DNA of 64,000 bases from Vibrio lentus (lineage in GTDB: Bacteria; Pseudomonadota; Gammaproteobacteria; Enterobacterales; Vibrionaceae): positions 1,736,001 through 1,800,000 of the forward strand of contig NZ_JAUFQE010000002.1 of the NCBI RefSeq assembly GCF_030409755.1, read 5' to 3'. Below, one piece after another: positions 16,462-25,042 of this stretch. The notes under the pieces were generated by a model. That model ran no database searches. It saw only the letters and a program-made list of their open reading frames with translations, and was not told the origin of the DNA. The translations under genes were made by a program, and so were the position numbers. Each line of letters begins with the position of its first letter. Position 1 is the first letter of the stretch.

Positions 16462-17462
16462 ATGTTAAATGCATTCTTTGCGTGGCACGCTAAATCAGCA
16501 ATTGGACATTTGATCATTGACGCATCAACCTTGCCCATAGTGCCCTTCTTAACCTTCAGTGACGTTTCTTCGTCAATTACAACCCAAGAGTACTTGTCGG
16601 TTACGGCATTGATCTCATTATCTACAACATAACCCTCACCGATTGGGTGAATTTCAGTTTCGCCTTCAGGCGACTTGAATGCATTTGCGAATAGGATATC
16701 AGCGCCAGGTTGAACCTTCTGGTTTTTGCCAATAGCTAAGCGAACTTGAGTACCTACTTCACAGTGGCGCATCTCTAGAACTGGGCCACTTGCTGCTAAC
16801 ATTTTTTGGATTTCAGTAGAGTAAGTTACGGCCTCTGCAGCCGCTTTAGCTGCCATCGACGTATAGGTTGAGTTACTTATTGGGCAACTTGAATTACTTG
16901 TTTCCGTTGAAGAATATTCGTCGCCTTCAAGCTTAATGCGTTTAACAACATCCATACTTGGTAGCGCAACTACTTTTGCTACAGCTTGGACATCGAAATC
17001 ATAACTACAAGACGCCGGAACAACTTTAGTTTCACCCTCATCATTTTCATACGTACGACGCTCACTGAATGACTTATTTAAGTCTGCTTGAGTAATTTCT
17101 GTAATGATTGCGTAGTCTGCGATAGGCACACCTTTGCTGCTTAAACGACCACTCTGTTCAGCTAATTTGATTTCGCCTTTTACTTTATTGGCAATTTTAC
17201 GATCGACAAGGTCTGCGCCGGTTTCATCGATTTGTGTTTCCAAAGAGTTACGCATTGCCGACTGCATGTTTTTGGCTGCAGAGTTTTTAAACTCAAGCTC
17301 TACTGGAAGGACAACTACTTTCGTATTGTCTGAAGACGGTAGCTGAACCTCTGCGGTTTCAATATCTACACGAGTGTCAGGAGTACAAACCAAAACCTCA
17401 TGACCAGCACAGCCAGCCAAACTCGTTATTACAGCAGTAGCCATCAACGTTTTTCTTAACAT
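16458..17462 (-). CDS. CsgG/LpoB-like lipoprotein of unknown function
   Basis: Lipoprotein with lipobox TSLAGC. The start chosen is ATG 17462 (MLRKTLMATAV) rather than 17480, as it gives a normal signal peptide. The N-terminal half has the alternating pattern of the CsgG/LpoB/FlgT fold: VVVLPVELEFKNSAA, a helix, then TGADLVDRKIANKVKGEI, then ADYAIITEITQAD. Cysteines later in the chain could form disulfides (SCSYDFD, SSCPISN, CPIADLACHA). Its role is unknown. Close homologues of the fold form the curli secretion channel (CsgG) or activate peptidoglycan synthases (LpoB). It is encoded between two LPP20-like lipoproteins. Confidence 0.7.
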   Translation of the reverse strand: MLRKTLMATAVITSLAGCAGHEVLVCTPDTRVDIETAEVQLPSSDNTKVVVLPVELEFKNSAAKNMQSAMRNSLETQIDETGADLVDRKIANKVKGEIKLAEQSGRLSSKGVPIADYAIITEITQADLNKSFSERRTYENDEGETKVVPASCSYDFDVQAVAKVVALPSMDVVKRIKLEGDEYSSTETSNSSCPISNSTYTSMAAKAAAEAVTYSTEIQKMLAASGPVLEMRHCEVGTQVRLAIGKNQKVQPGADILFANAFKSPEGETEIHPIGEGYVVDNEINAVTDKYSWVVIDEETSLKVKKGTMGKVDASMIKCPIADLACHAKNAFNI

Positions 17463-17517
17463 TATTTCTCCGAATATCATCAGTTAGTTATATTTCCAGG
17501 TGGGGGAACCGAACTTA

Positions 17518-18501
17518 TTATTTGATTAAGCCTAATGCCGTCCAAATCCCTTTTTCTTTTACTTGCTCATTTAAATGGCGAGCAGCGCCTTCATCCGCGT
17601 ACTTAAAGCTTGTTACTGAATTACCCGTCGATATAATTTCACTACGAGAGATTGTTTTGGCTTTCATGTTGATCACTTTAACGTCTGAAATCAGTGTCGA
17701 AATAAAAGCATCTCCCACTTTATTTCGTCGGCGCTCTGAATCAACGTGCAGTACGTGAGTTTGGTTTCTTCTCTTGGAAGTTGAGGTAGCAATATTAAAT
17801 TCCGATAATTGCTTACCTAATAACTGAGTCGCTTTCTGTGAATTTCTGTCATAAGAAAGACGGATATTAATCTGGCTACTTATATTTTTATGTGTCGCTA
17901 TAAGTTTATCGATAGAACGAGTATCGACTTGATATCCTGGATCTAAAGGCGCAAGCATTGCTGTTCTTACCGAAACCTTATGCTGCAACTGGGAGGCACT
18001 TCGGTTGTCTAGCCACCATAACAATTTATCTTGATGCTGAAGCGCGACAAGCTTCGCTTCAGAATTACTATTCATCTCGTTTATTTCACGAATCAATTGC
18101 TGCGTTACTAAGGCTTTTTTAACCCGAACCTCTACAAAAGCACCAAGTTCACTCTCTTCCATTTGTAGATATTCAATACCATTGAGGGTGAGTGATTCGG
18201 TTTTTGTATTTACTTTGTTATCTACTAGGCTATTTGAAAAACCAGCACCATTCGTTTCACGTGCGGTTTCTCGCATGTAAAAAGAAGATTCAACTTGAGT
18301 CCAAAGCTTTTCATTGATGTTATTGACCGCAATTTTTTTTGCGTGAGATAAGGTCCTTGCCTGTGCCACTGCATAAATATACTCATTTGTATCTACTTGA
18401 GGTTTTGAATACCAAGTTGGTTTAGTGGATTGGCAACCAGTAGTAAATAAAAGTCCAACAACTACGGAGAACACTAGAAGCTTTTTTATATTTGAAAACA
18501 T
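17518..18501 (-). CDS. LPP20-family lipoprotein, first gene of the lipoprotein operon
   Basis: Lipoprotein with lipobox LLFTTGC (C23). The mature N-terminus PTWYSKP..YIYAVAQARTLSHAKKIAVNNI matches LPP20-type domains, including the tryptophan-tyrosine start and the alanine-rich helix. The C-terminal half (about 190-327) is a second domain that I do not recognise. It heads an operon of three lipoproteins, 55 bases ahead of the preferred start of the CsgG/LpoB-like gene. A long AT-rich region lies upstream. The family is close to, but not the same as, the vibrio flagellar FlgP/FlgT proteins. Confidence 0.75.
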   Translation of the reverse strand: MFSNIKKLLVFSVVVGLLFTTGCQSTKPTWYSKPQVDTNEYIYAVAQARTLSHAKKIAVNNINEKLWTQVESSFYMRETARETNGAGFSNSLVDNKVNTKTESLTLNGIEYLQMEESELGAFVEVRVKKALVTQQLIREINEMNSNSEAKLVALQHQDKLLWWLDNRSASQLQHKVSVRTAMLAPLDPGYQVDTRSIDKLIATHKNISSQINIRLSYDRNSQKATQLLGKQLSEFNIATSTSKRRNQTHVLHVDSERRRNKVGDAFISTLISDVKVINMKAKTISRSEIISTGNSVTSFKYADEGAARHLNEQVKEKGIWTALGLIK

Positions 18502-19108
18502 ATGGCACTAACGTCTAATAAATTTTCCGGCATGTTATAGCGACATTTAATAACATTCAAATCGCCCCATTGAGAGAGTGGTTTATTTTCAACCACAAAA
18601 TGTACATTATTTAAATAATCATAAGTAAATAATTCCTATTCAAGAAGAGCAACTAACACTTAAAACACTATAAGCAACTGATATTAATCACTTTACATTT
18701 AATGCAAGAAAACATAAAAACCGTAAAATTTAATTTTATTTATTATCGTTAAAATGGGTAGATAACAAAAAAACAAACCAAAAACGTTCAATAAATAGAC
18801 TGATTTTGTTTTTATTTAAGAAAGAAATTAACAGATAGATTTAATAGGTGTGAAAAAAATTATTATTAGAATATTGAAACTTAGATTTTTACGATTATTT
18901 ATGCGATTAAAAATCGAACAACACTAATATCAAAACAAACGATTTTGGAAGAATAAGTTAACACTTACCTCAATTATAAAAACACCCATCCTACGGAAAT
19001 ATAAACCATAACCAAGTAATATTGATGAAATATTATAAAATCAAGAAGGGACGGATGAGAGAGTTACAGGTATGGTCGTATTTGAAGAGGAATTATAACA
19101 AGACAATA
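18502..19108. other. Long AT-rich intergenic region upstream of the lipoprotein operon
   Basis: About 600 bases without a gene, visibly richer in A and T than the surroundings, with many A- and T-runs (AAAAAAACAAACC, TTTAATTTTATTTATT). This is the sort of DNA bound by H-NS-type silencers and would hold the promoter of the lipoprotein operon. No clear open reading frame, tRNA or structured RNA is seen. Confidence 0.5.
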
Positions 19109-19136
19109 AGTAGCTCACTCAATCGAGTAAGCTACT
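19109..19136 (-). terminator. Terminator of gltS
   Basis: Stem AGTAGCTCACTC / GAGTAAGCTACT (12 bp, one mismatch) with a four-base loop, 44 bases after the gltS stop. Confidence 0.7.
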
Positions 19137-19179
19137 GAGAATTGTCTGTAGTCAATGACAAGAAAGGCTCAGGAAGTCA

Positions 19180-20394
19180 CTACATCCCGACAAAAAAGCT
19201 AATCACCAACGCATTAATCAAATCGACAAAGAAACCACACACTAAAGGCACCACAATGAATGCTTGTGGGCTTGCGCCATAGCGGTGAGTCACAGCAGTC
19301 ATGTTCACAATCGCTGTGGCAGTCGAGCCGAGAGTGATACCTCCGAAGCCAGAACATATCACCACTGAGTCGTAGTTTCTTCCCATCAAGTAATAGACTA
19401 CGAATATGGTAAATAACAGGGAAAGCAAAATCTGGATACTCATGATCACCGAGATATAGCCAAACAACCCATCAAGATCCCAGATGCGGAGCCCCATCAA
19501 TGCCATAGTTAAGAACATACCTAAGCAGATGTCAGAGATCATCGCTAAGCCTTTGCGACCTTGAGCTATTTTCTCTTGCGTACGACGCTTCTTAAACAGC
19601 GCTCGACCAATGTTCCCGATCAGGATACCGGCGATTAAGCAGCTTACGAATAGCGGAAGTTTTAAGCCCATCGAATCAATGACTTCGCTTAGACTGTAAC
19701 CAAGCATCAGAGTGAGGTTTAGGATTAACCAAGCCCACAGAACGCCGTAGTGGCTTAGCTCTGTTTTTGTTTCACTCTCTTGATACGCACCGACCGTCAC
19801 GTCTTCTTCATTCGATGGGCTAATTTTGTGTTTATTAAGTAGGTAGTTGGCAATTGGACCACCAATCACACACGCCGCAATCAAGCCAACCGTGTTTGAC
19901 GCCACACCGAGCTCTAGCGCGTTCGAAATACCAAACTCTTCAACGAACATTGGAGCCCACGCCAACGTTGTACCTACGCCACCGATTAAGCTGACAGAGC
20001 CCGACAATAAGCCCGCTTTAGGATCCATTCCGAAGCCTGAAGCTACCGCCATGCCGACCACGTTTTGCAACACGATAAAAACAGCGGCAAGAAACAGCAG
20101 AATGAACAACGGTCGCCCACCCTTTATCAGCGTTTTAATATCCGCTTGGAGTCCGATGCCAGCAAAAAAGTAGAGAAGCAAAAAATCTCTGACATCTAGG
20201 CTAAAGGTGATTTGAATTTCAAATAGATAGTAAAGCGCAGCTACGGTCGCTGCACAAACAAAGCCGCCAATAACAGGCTCTGGTAATGAATACTTCCTTA
20301 ATAATTCCGAACGCTCGATCAAACCTTTACCAATAAACAGTAATGAGATCGCGATAGTAAAGGAGAGCAATGGAGAAACTAGGGTTTCTGTCAT
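19180..20394 (-). CDS. gltS: Sodium/glutamate symporter
   Basis: Inner-membrane Na+/glutamate carrier of the GltS (ESS) family. Its 404 residues form two repeated halves of about five helices each. Characteristic features are EPVIGGFVCAA near 38, the first re-entrant loop GSVSLIGGVGTTLAW near 130 and the second GFGGITLGSTATAI near 350. Length matches E. coli GltS (401). It is monocistronic with a terminator downstream and a perfect inverted repeat upstream at 20417. Confidence 0.93.
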   Translation of the reverse strand: MTETLVSPLLSFTIAISLLFIGKGLIERSELLRKYSLPEPVIGGFVCAATVAALYYLFEIQITFSLDVRDFLLLYFFAGIGLQADIKTLIKGGRPLFILLFLAAVFIVLQNVVGMAVASGFGMDPKAGLLSGSVSLIGGVGTTLAWAPMFVEEFGISNALELGVASNTVGLIAACVIGGPIANYLLNKHKISPSNEEDVTVGAYQESETKTELSHYGVLWAWLILNLTLMLGYSLSEVIDSMGLKLPLFVSCLIAGILIGNIGRALFKKRRTQEKIAQGRKGLAMISDICLGMFLTMALMGLRIWDLDGLFGYISVIMSIQILLSLLFTIFVVYYLMGRNYDSVVICSGFGGITLGSTATAIVNMTAVTHRYGASPQAFIVVPLVCGFFVDLINALVISFFVGM

Positions 20395-20416
20395 GGGGCT
20401 ATGGATTCCTAATAGT

Positions 20417-20450
20417 TAGATTATTAATATTGCGTACTATTAATAATCTA
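20417..20450. promoter_or_regulatory. Perfect 13-bp inverted repeat upstream of gltS
   Basis: Arms TAGATTATTAATA and TATTAATAATCTA, perfectly complementary, separated by the eight bases TTGCGTAC; the inner edge is 23 bases from the gltS start codon. This is most likely a protein-binding operator overlapping the promoter or leader. The binding factor is unknown; a hairpin terminator is unlikely, as no T-run follows in the gltS direction. Confidence 0.6.
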
Positions 20451-20645
20451 GATTCATGCCAAAAAATCAAGCGTTTATCGACGATAAAAACACCTAAGAT
20501 CGTTCAATCTGCGACGGCATTAATAGAGGAAATGACTATCAAGAAAGGATTAAAGGAACTGATACTAAGAATGGATGCGGATGACGTGGAATCTAGAGGC
20601 TCTAAAACGAGAAAACCCCAGCATTTCTGCTAGGGTTTTGAATAG

Positions 20646-20736
20646 TGGTGGAAGGATGGGGATTTGAACCCCTGATACGCTATAAACGTATACTCGCTTT
20701 CCAGGCGAGCGCCTTAAGCCACTCAGCCATCCTTCC
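20646..20736 (-). tRNA. tRNA-Ser (anticodon GGA)
   Basis: A 91-base class II tRNA including an encoded CCA end. The acceptor stem is GGAAGGA / TCCTTCC, U8-G9 follows, the anticodon arm is CTCGC-CTGGAAA-GCGAG giving anticodon GGA, the long variable arm GTATACG..CGTAT is the serine hallmark, and the T-loop is TTCAAAT. It reads UCC and UCU codons. It stands alone between gltS and alaE. Confidence 0.95.
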
Positions 20737-20916
20737 ACAAATTGTGTGTTGAGCTTGTCACTCAACGAGGCGCTACTTTATTGATTCTGCTTGCTTTGGT
20801 CAAGGGGCATTCTCAAAAAAAGTGTCTTTTTCGGCTTGTTCGATTACAAATTAACTCATTAGATCAAAAACAAACCAAATTTTATTCTATCGCTACACTT
20901 ACGCTTGTTGCTTTTC

Positions 20917-21366
20917 TTAAGCTTGTTGATAGTAGCCAGGAACTCTAAACCATTTACGGCACATATCTAAGAAGTAACCGTACAACACGCCCATACCACA
21001 TGAGATTACAGCGTTACTAGTTACAGCCGTGACGATCTGGTCGCTTGAAGCACCAACCGCCAATAAAATACCGGCATACACAGGCGACTGGAACAACACG
21101 TAAGCTAAAAGGTCAGATATATTCTTCATCAACGAACTTTGTGAAAGCTTTGCACCATTACGCAAGAACCAATCACGAAAAACACCATAAGGCCAAGCGA
21201 TAGCAATGTTTACCGGAATAGATAACGTTCGAGAAGCAAGAGATTGCTCAAACGTCATACCTGAAATAAACACTTCTACGATCATGCCAGAGATAAAACA
21301 GAAAACTACCATAGCAAATGTATCCGCCGCTGCGTTACGAATACAAAATGGACCACGAGACTTCAT
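20917..21366 (-). CDS. alaE: L-alanine exporter
   Basis: Small inner-membrane protein of 149 residues that exports L-alanine and protects cells from high internal alanine. The AlaE family pattern is clear: [19 protein letters not shown] at the start, [16 protein letters not shown] in the middle and the late [18 protein letters not shown]. Four membrane helices are predicted. Length matches E. coli AlaE (149). Monocistronic. Confidence 0.93.
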   Translation of the reverse strand: MKSRGPFCIRNAAADTFAMVVFCFISGMIVEVFISGMTFEQSLASRTLSIPVNIAIAWPYGVFRDWFLRNGAKLSQSSLMKNISDLLAYVLFQSPVYAGILLAVGASSDQIVTAVTSNAVISCGMGVLYGYFLDMCRKWFRVPGYYQQA

Positions 21367-21614
21367 TGATACTAAACCTAAAATATATCACTGCCTATTG
21401 AGTGAATTAGCAACATATAAACAAGGTGTATCTACACCCTACCAGATAATGTCGCTATTAAATCACAAGATTAGTAGTCATACATTCCAAATTAAAAATC
21501 AAGTTGTAAATTAACAACCAAAAACCACTTAAAAAGCAGTTACTTCCACCAATAAATCTTATCAAGGTCAAATAGTAGACAATTCGTTATTAATTTTCTG
21601 TAACTAAACAACAT

Positions 21615-24257
21615 CTAAGCCATAGGTATATTTACAGTAATGATATTGATGACATCTTGAGAAGGAGGCTCTCCCAGAGATACCTGTTCTAGTGCCTTAT
21701 CAACTTGATAGGTAAGTTCAGCATTGTTCATTGGCTTGACATGAACACGCAGACTCTCTAACGCAAATCGAATCAACTCTAGATTATTGTCTTCAAGTGC
21801 TACGTAAAGCGTGACCAGGAGTTCTTCTGTATTGTCTTTGTTTCGTAAGTCAGGTTTAGGCAACGAGCAGCTTTGGCTTTTTTCCTCATGAAGATGTGTT
21901 TTGGGCACATTTCCGTTATGGCTGTCTAATCCATGTTTTTCTAGACGACCATGACCTTCTCTTTCATGAATGGTTTGATCATGGTTGTTGTCGTGATTAG
22001 CACTATCACTTTGTTTATTAGCGCTCTCTTCCTCGTGGAACTGGTAAAGCTTGTTTGAATAACGGAATAACGCGTCATCAAGCTCTCGTTCATCAATGGG
22101 TTTCGCAATAATGTAATCCACGCCGGCGCCGAGCATGCGTTCTCGAGTCTCTTTGAAGACATCAGCAGTACAACCTAAGATCAAGACTGATGAAACATCG
22201 CCAATCAGAGCGCGAATCGCGGTTGTTGATTCAACACCGTCCATTACAGGCATATGGTTATCCATCAACACCAAATCAAAATGCTCAGCAACGACAGCTT
22301 GTATGGCAAGCTCACCGTTTTCCACGCTTTTACACGTGAATCCTTTACTGTTCATGAATGTTTCGATGATGATTGTATTGGTCCGGTTATCCTCCACAAT
22401 CAGCACTTTCAAGCCAGAGTAATCTAACTTCTTGTGAGGCAAGCTCTCTATCTCTCCAGGCTGACAGGGTTGAATCTTTAGTCGAACATCAAAACTCGTG
22501 CCTATCCCTTCTTCACTGGTGACGGTAATACTGCCATCCATAAGTTGGGCGATTTTCTTTACTATCGCCAAGCCAAGACCTGTACCGCCAAAACGTCTTG
22601 TTGTCGACGACTCTGCTTGTTCAAAAGGCTTGAAAATACGCTTTTGGGCTTCTTTGGAGATCCCAATGCCAGTATCACGAACACGAATACTGAGGTAGGT
22701 CTCACTTCCTTCTACGACTTCTTTGAGATACACCTCAACGAAGCCTCTAGAAGTGAACTTCACAGCGTTGTTCAGAAGATTAAACAAGATTTGGCGCAAG
22801 CGTGCTTTGTCCGAGAAGTACCAACGACCAGAAGGCACCTCAGAATACACTTTGAATTGAAGCCCTTTCTCGGAAGACAATGTGTAGTAGACACTGTTAA
22901 TACTGCCGATGATCGAATCAAGCGGGAATCGAGTTTCATCCAAATCTAACCTGCCCTGCTCTATTTTAGAAAAGTCTAATATCTCATTGAGCAAAGTCAT
23001 CATATGATCGCCCGAATCATACAAACTCTTAAGATGCTTCTCTTGGTCAGAATTTAGCGGCGTTTTTAGCAAGATCTGAGCGGTGCCCAACACCCCATTC
23101 ATTGGCGTGCGGATTTCATGTGACAGGGTCGCGAGAAAAGCGGTTTTAGCATTGGTTGATGCTTGAGCTTTGACTTTTTCCGCTTCGAGGTAAATGGTCT
23201 TTTCGTTGAAGGTTTTAATCAAGTGGCCGATTTCATCATCACTTGAATAATCAACATCAATGATTTCACCCGCTTTCGAACCATCGACCTTAGCGGCGAT
23301 GGTCGTTATCGGACTAATCAAATAGCGGTTCAATAAGTAATAGCCGGCCATTACACACAGTAGTAATAGCGGCACAATACCGCCCTCGATACTCATCACT
23401 TGGCGAAAAACTTCGTCTGCCACACGTGACTTTGAGTTAACCACATCCACTTGCCAACCAAATTCGCCAAATTGGCTGCTACTGATGTAGATCCCTTCAA
23501 CGAGATTGAAGTTATGGGAAACCAACACTTGGTTGAGTTTATCTCTCAGCGTAATACCAAGGTTGTACTCTTCTGCATGGTTTTTAATGAAACCCAATAG
23601 TTCTTCGAGGGAAAGATCCACAGTCGCAACACCCGCGAAAGTTCCATCGTAATAATAAGGGGAAGAAGCAGTGATCATTCGAACGTGTGTGTACGGGTCG
23701 ATATACACATCACTCCATGAGATGGTTCCCTGTAGCTTGTCTACGACAGACGTGTACCAATATTCTTCATGATAAGGGGCGTTTTTAGGGTTGTTATAAG
23801 AAAACAGTTGGTCAATTGTGCCGTCGTCGGCTTTGTTGAAAAAATAGCTGTTAAGCAGCTTTTTAGAATCCAACACATAAGGTTCAGGCCAAATACCAGC
23901 GCTGACGATCGTGTCATCACTCGCCGCCAACATCGACTTAAACAGCGGGATGACATCCTTACCATTGCGATGTGCCTGAGCGAAACCAACTAAACTATCA
24001 ACAAAACCTTGAGAGCTACTGAGTGGCTCTGTAATCAATGCGGACAACAGCTCCGTACGCAAGTCGAGGTTTTGTTGTAATTTGGCACGCACAGGGGATT
24101 CTACGACGTAATACGTCACGCTGCCGACAATGGCAATAAACATCGCAAGGTATAACCCAAGCGCTACCATGCTTTTTTTCTTTAAAGACGACCGTATCTG
24201 CATAATTCTTTTATTGTTTTCTTTTCTGTTAAACCTAGTGTTTATCACCAACGACAT
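21615..24257 (-). CDS. Hybrid sensor histidine kinase with Cache domain
   Basis: Large membrane hybrid kinase. In residue numbers of the longest frame (starting TTG 24260; ATG 24257 chosen, with AGG before it): TM1 at 33-53, periplasmic dCache-like sensor to about 290, TM2 at 294-312, HAMP to 360, HisKA with phospho-acceptor H381 (SHEIRTPMNG), HATPase_c with NLLNNAVKF (N-box) and GGTGLGLAIV (G2), and a receiver domain with acceptor D667 (MDNHMPVMDG). A histidine-rich linker (742-791, nine His) and a short C-terminal helical part follow; the latter is where an HPt domain would be expected, but no H-x-x-K-G motif is seen. No cognate regulator is adjacent, so signal output must go to an unlinked partner. 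Confidence 0.92.
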   Translation of the reverse strand: MSLVINTRFNRKENNKRIMQIRSSLKKKSMVALGLYLAMFIAIVGSVTYYVVESPVRAKLQQNLDLRTELLSALITEPLSSSQGFVDSLVGFAQAHRNGKDVIPLFKSMLAASDDTIVSAGIWPEPYVLDSKKLLNSYFFNKADDGTIDQLFSYNNPKNAPYHEEYWYTSVVDKLQGTISWSDVYIDPYTHVRMITASSPYYYDGTFAGVATVDLSLEELLGFIKNHAEEYNLGITLRDKLNQVLVSHNFNLVEGIYISSSQFGEFGWQVDVVNSKSRVADEVFRQVMSIEGGIVPLLLLCVMAGYYLLNRYLISPITTIAAKVDGSKAGEIIDVDYSSDDEIGHLIKTFNEKTIYLEAEKVKAQASTNAKTAFLATLSHEIRTPMNGVLGTAQILLKTPLNSDQEKHLKSLYDSGDHMMTLLNEILDFSKIEQGRLDLDETRFPLDSIIGSINSVYYTLSSEKGLQFKVYSEVPSGRWYFSDKARLRQILFNLLNNAVKFTSRGFVEVYLKEVVEGSETYLSIRVRDTGIGISKEAQKRIFKPFEQAESSTTRRFGGTGLGLAIVKKIAQLMDGSITVTSEEGIGTSFDVRLKIQPCQPGEIESLPHKKLDYSGLKVLIVEDNRTNTIIIETFMNSKGFTCKSVENGELAIQAVVAEHFDLVLMDNHMPVMDGVESTTAIRALIGDVSSVLILGCTADVFKETRERMLGAGVDYIIAKPIDERELDDALFRYSNKLYQFHEEESANKQSDSANHDNNHDQTIHEREGHGRLEKHGLDSHNGNVPKTHLHEEKSQSCSLPKPDLRNKDNTEELLVTLYVALEDNNLELIRFALESLRVHVKPMNNAELTYQVDKALEQVSLGEPPSQDVINIITVNIPMA

Positions 24258-24341
24258 CAAGCCTTTTTAGATTGAAGCTTGATTGGCACAAGTTCATTGG
24301 TACTATAAGCGCAAATATGTTCCCTTTTACGGTACCTCACT

Positions 24342-24911
24342 TTGACCTTACAAGATATTCTTGCGCTTCCAGAGTTGGAAGGAAAGCTAATCACAGAACA
24401 CAAAACCATGGGATTTGTCACTGCAATGGCAGCGGCGCCTAATGTGTTAACACCGCATGAGTGGCTACCGTTCCTTTGGGGTGGTGAAGAAGTCGCTCCA
24501 TTTACGGATGGTGAACAACTTGAAAGCTACATTGAAGTTATCATCTCTCTTTGGAACAAAACACGTCCTGAGCTAATCGAAGGCACGTGGGTTTGGCCTG
24601 AAGATTGCCAACTGGATGATGCAGAAGTGGTGAATACCGCAGCTCGCGATTTCTGTGAAGGCTTGCTTCAAGGCTGGCAGATCGCCCGAGATGATTGGGA
24701 AACACTGATGCCTGAAGACAGCGAAGACAACGCCCTTGTCGGTGGTGTGTTACTTTCACTTAGCATGCTTTACGATCCAGAAACGTCAATCGCGACACTG
24801 GCAGAGCAAGGTATTGAAGGCCTAGAGCAATTCGAAGAGATCTTCAACGCTGTTCCTGTAATGCTTTGTGGACTAACGCAGCGCGGCATCGCATTGGCAG
24901 AAGCGCAATAA
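24342..24911 (+). CDS. YecA/YgfB-family (UPF0149) protein
   Basis: Small acidic protein of the UPF0149 group, function unknown. The pattern WLPFLWGGEEV near 42, then the segment ARDFCEGLLQGW, resembles YecA; the C-terminal SEC-C zinc motif of long YecA is absent, so it is the short form. The only in-frame start near the 5' end is TTG 24342; no ATG or GTG fits. The upstream sequence is TTTACGGTACC, a weak ribosome-binding site. It is a single-gene unit between convergent neighbours. Confidence 0.8.
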   Translation: MTLQDILALPELEGKLITEHKTMGFVTAMAAAPNVLTPHEWLPFLWGGEEVAPFTDGEQLESYIEVIISLWNKTRPELIEGTWVWPEDCQLDDAEVVNTAARDFCEGLLQGWQIARDDWETLMPEDSEDNALVGGVLLSLSMLYDPETSIATLAEQGIEGLEQFEEIFNAVPVMLCGLTQRGIALAEAQ

Positions 24912-24991
24912 CCTCTGCCAAAGAAACAAGCTCTACAAAAGATACTAGCTCGGCAAAAGAATGAGCTCGACTCGCTCAACCGAACGATAAC

Positions 24992-25018
24992 AAAAAGGCC
25001 TCACGATGAGGCCTTTTT
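24992..25018. terminator. Bidirectional terminator
   Basis: Perfect 12-bp stem AAAAAGGCCTCA / TGAGGCCTTTTT with a three-base loop, serving both the YecA-like gene (+) and the K+ channel gene (-). Confidence 0.9.
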
Positions 25019-25042
25019 TAGATCTGAAGGAATGGTGTTAGT

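Noticed and set aside
17518..18501. Naming the lipoproteins flgO, flgP or flgT
   Set aside because: The domains are similar, but no flagellar genes are nearby, so a flagellar role cannot be supported here.
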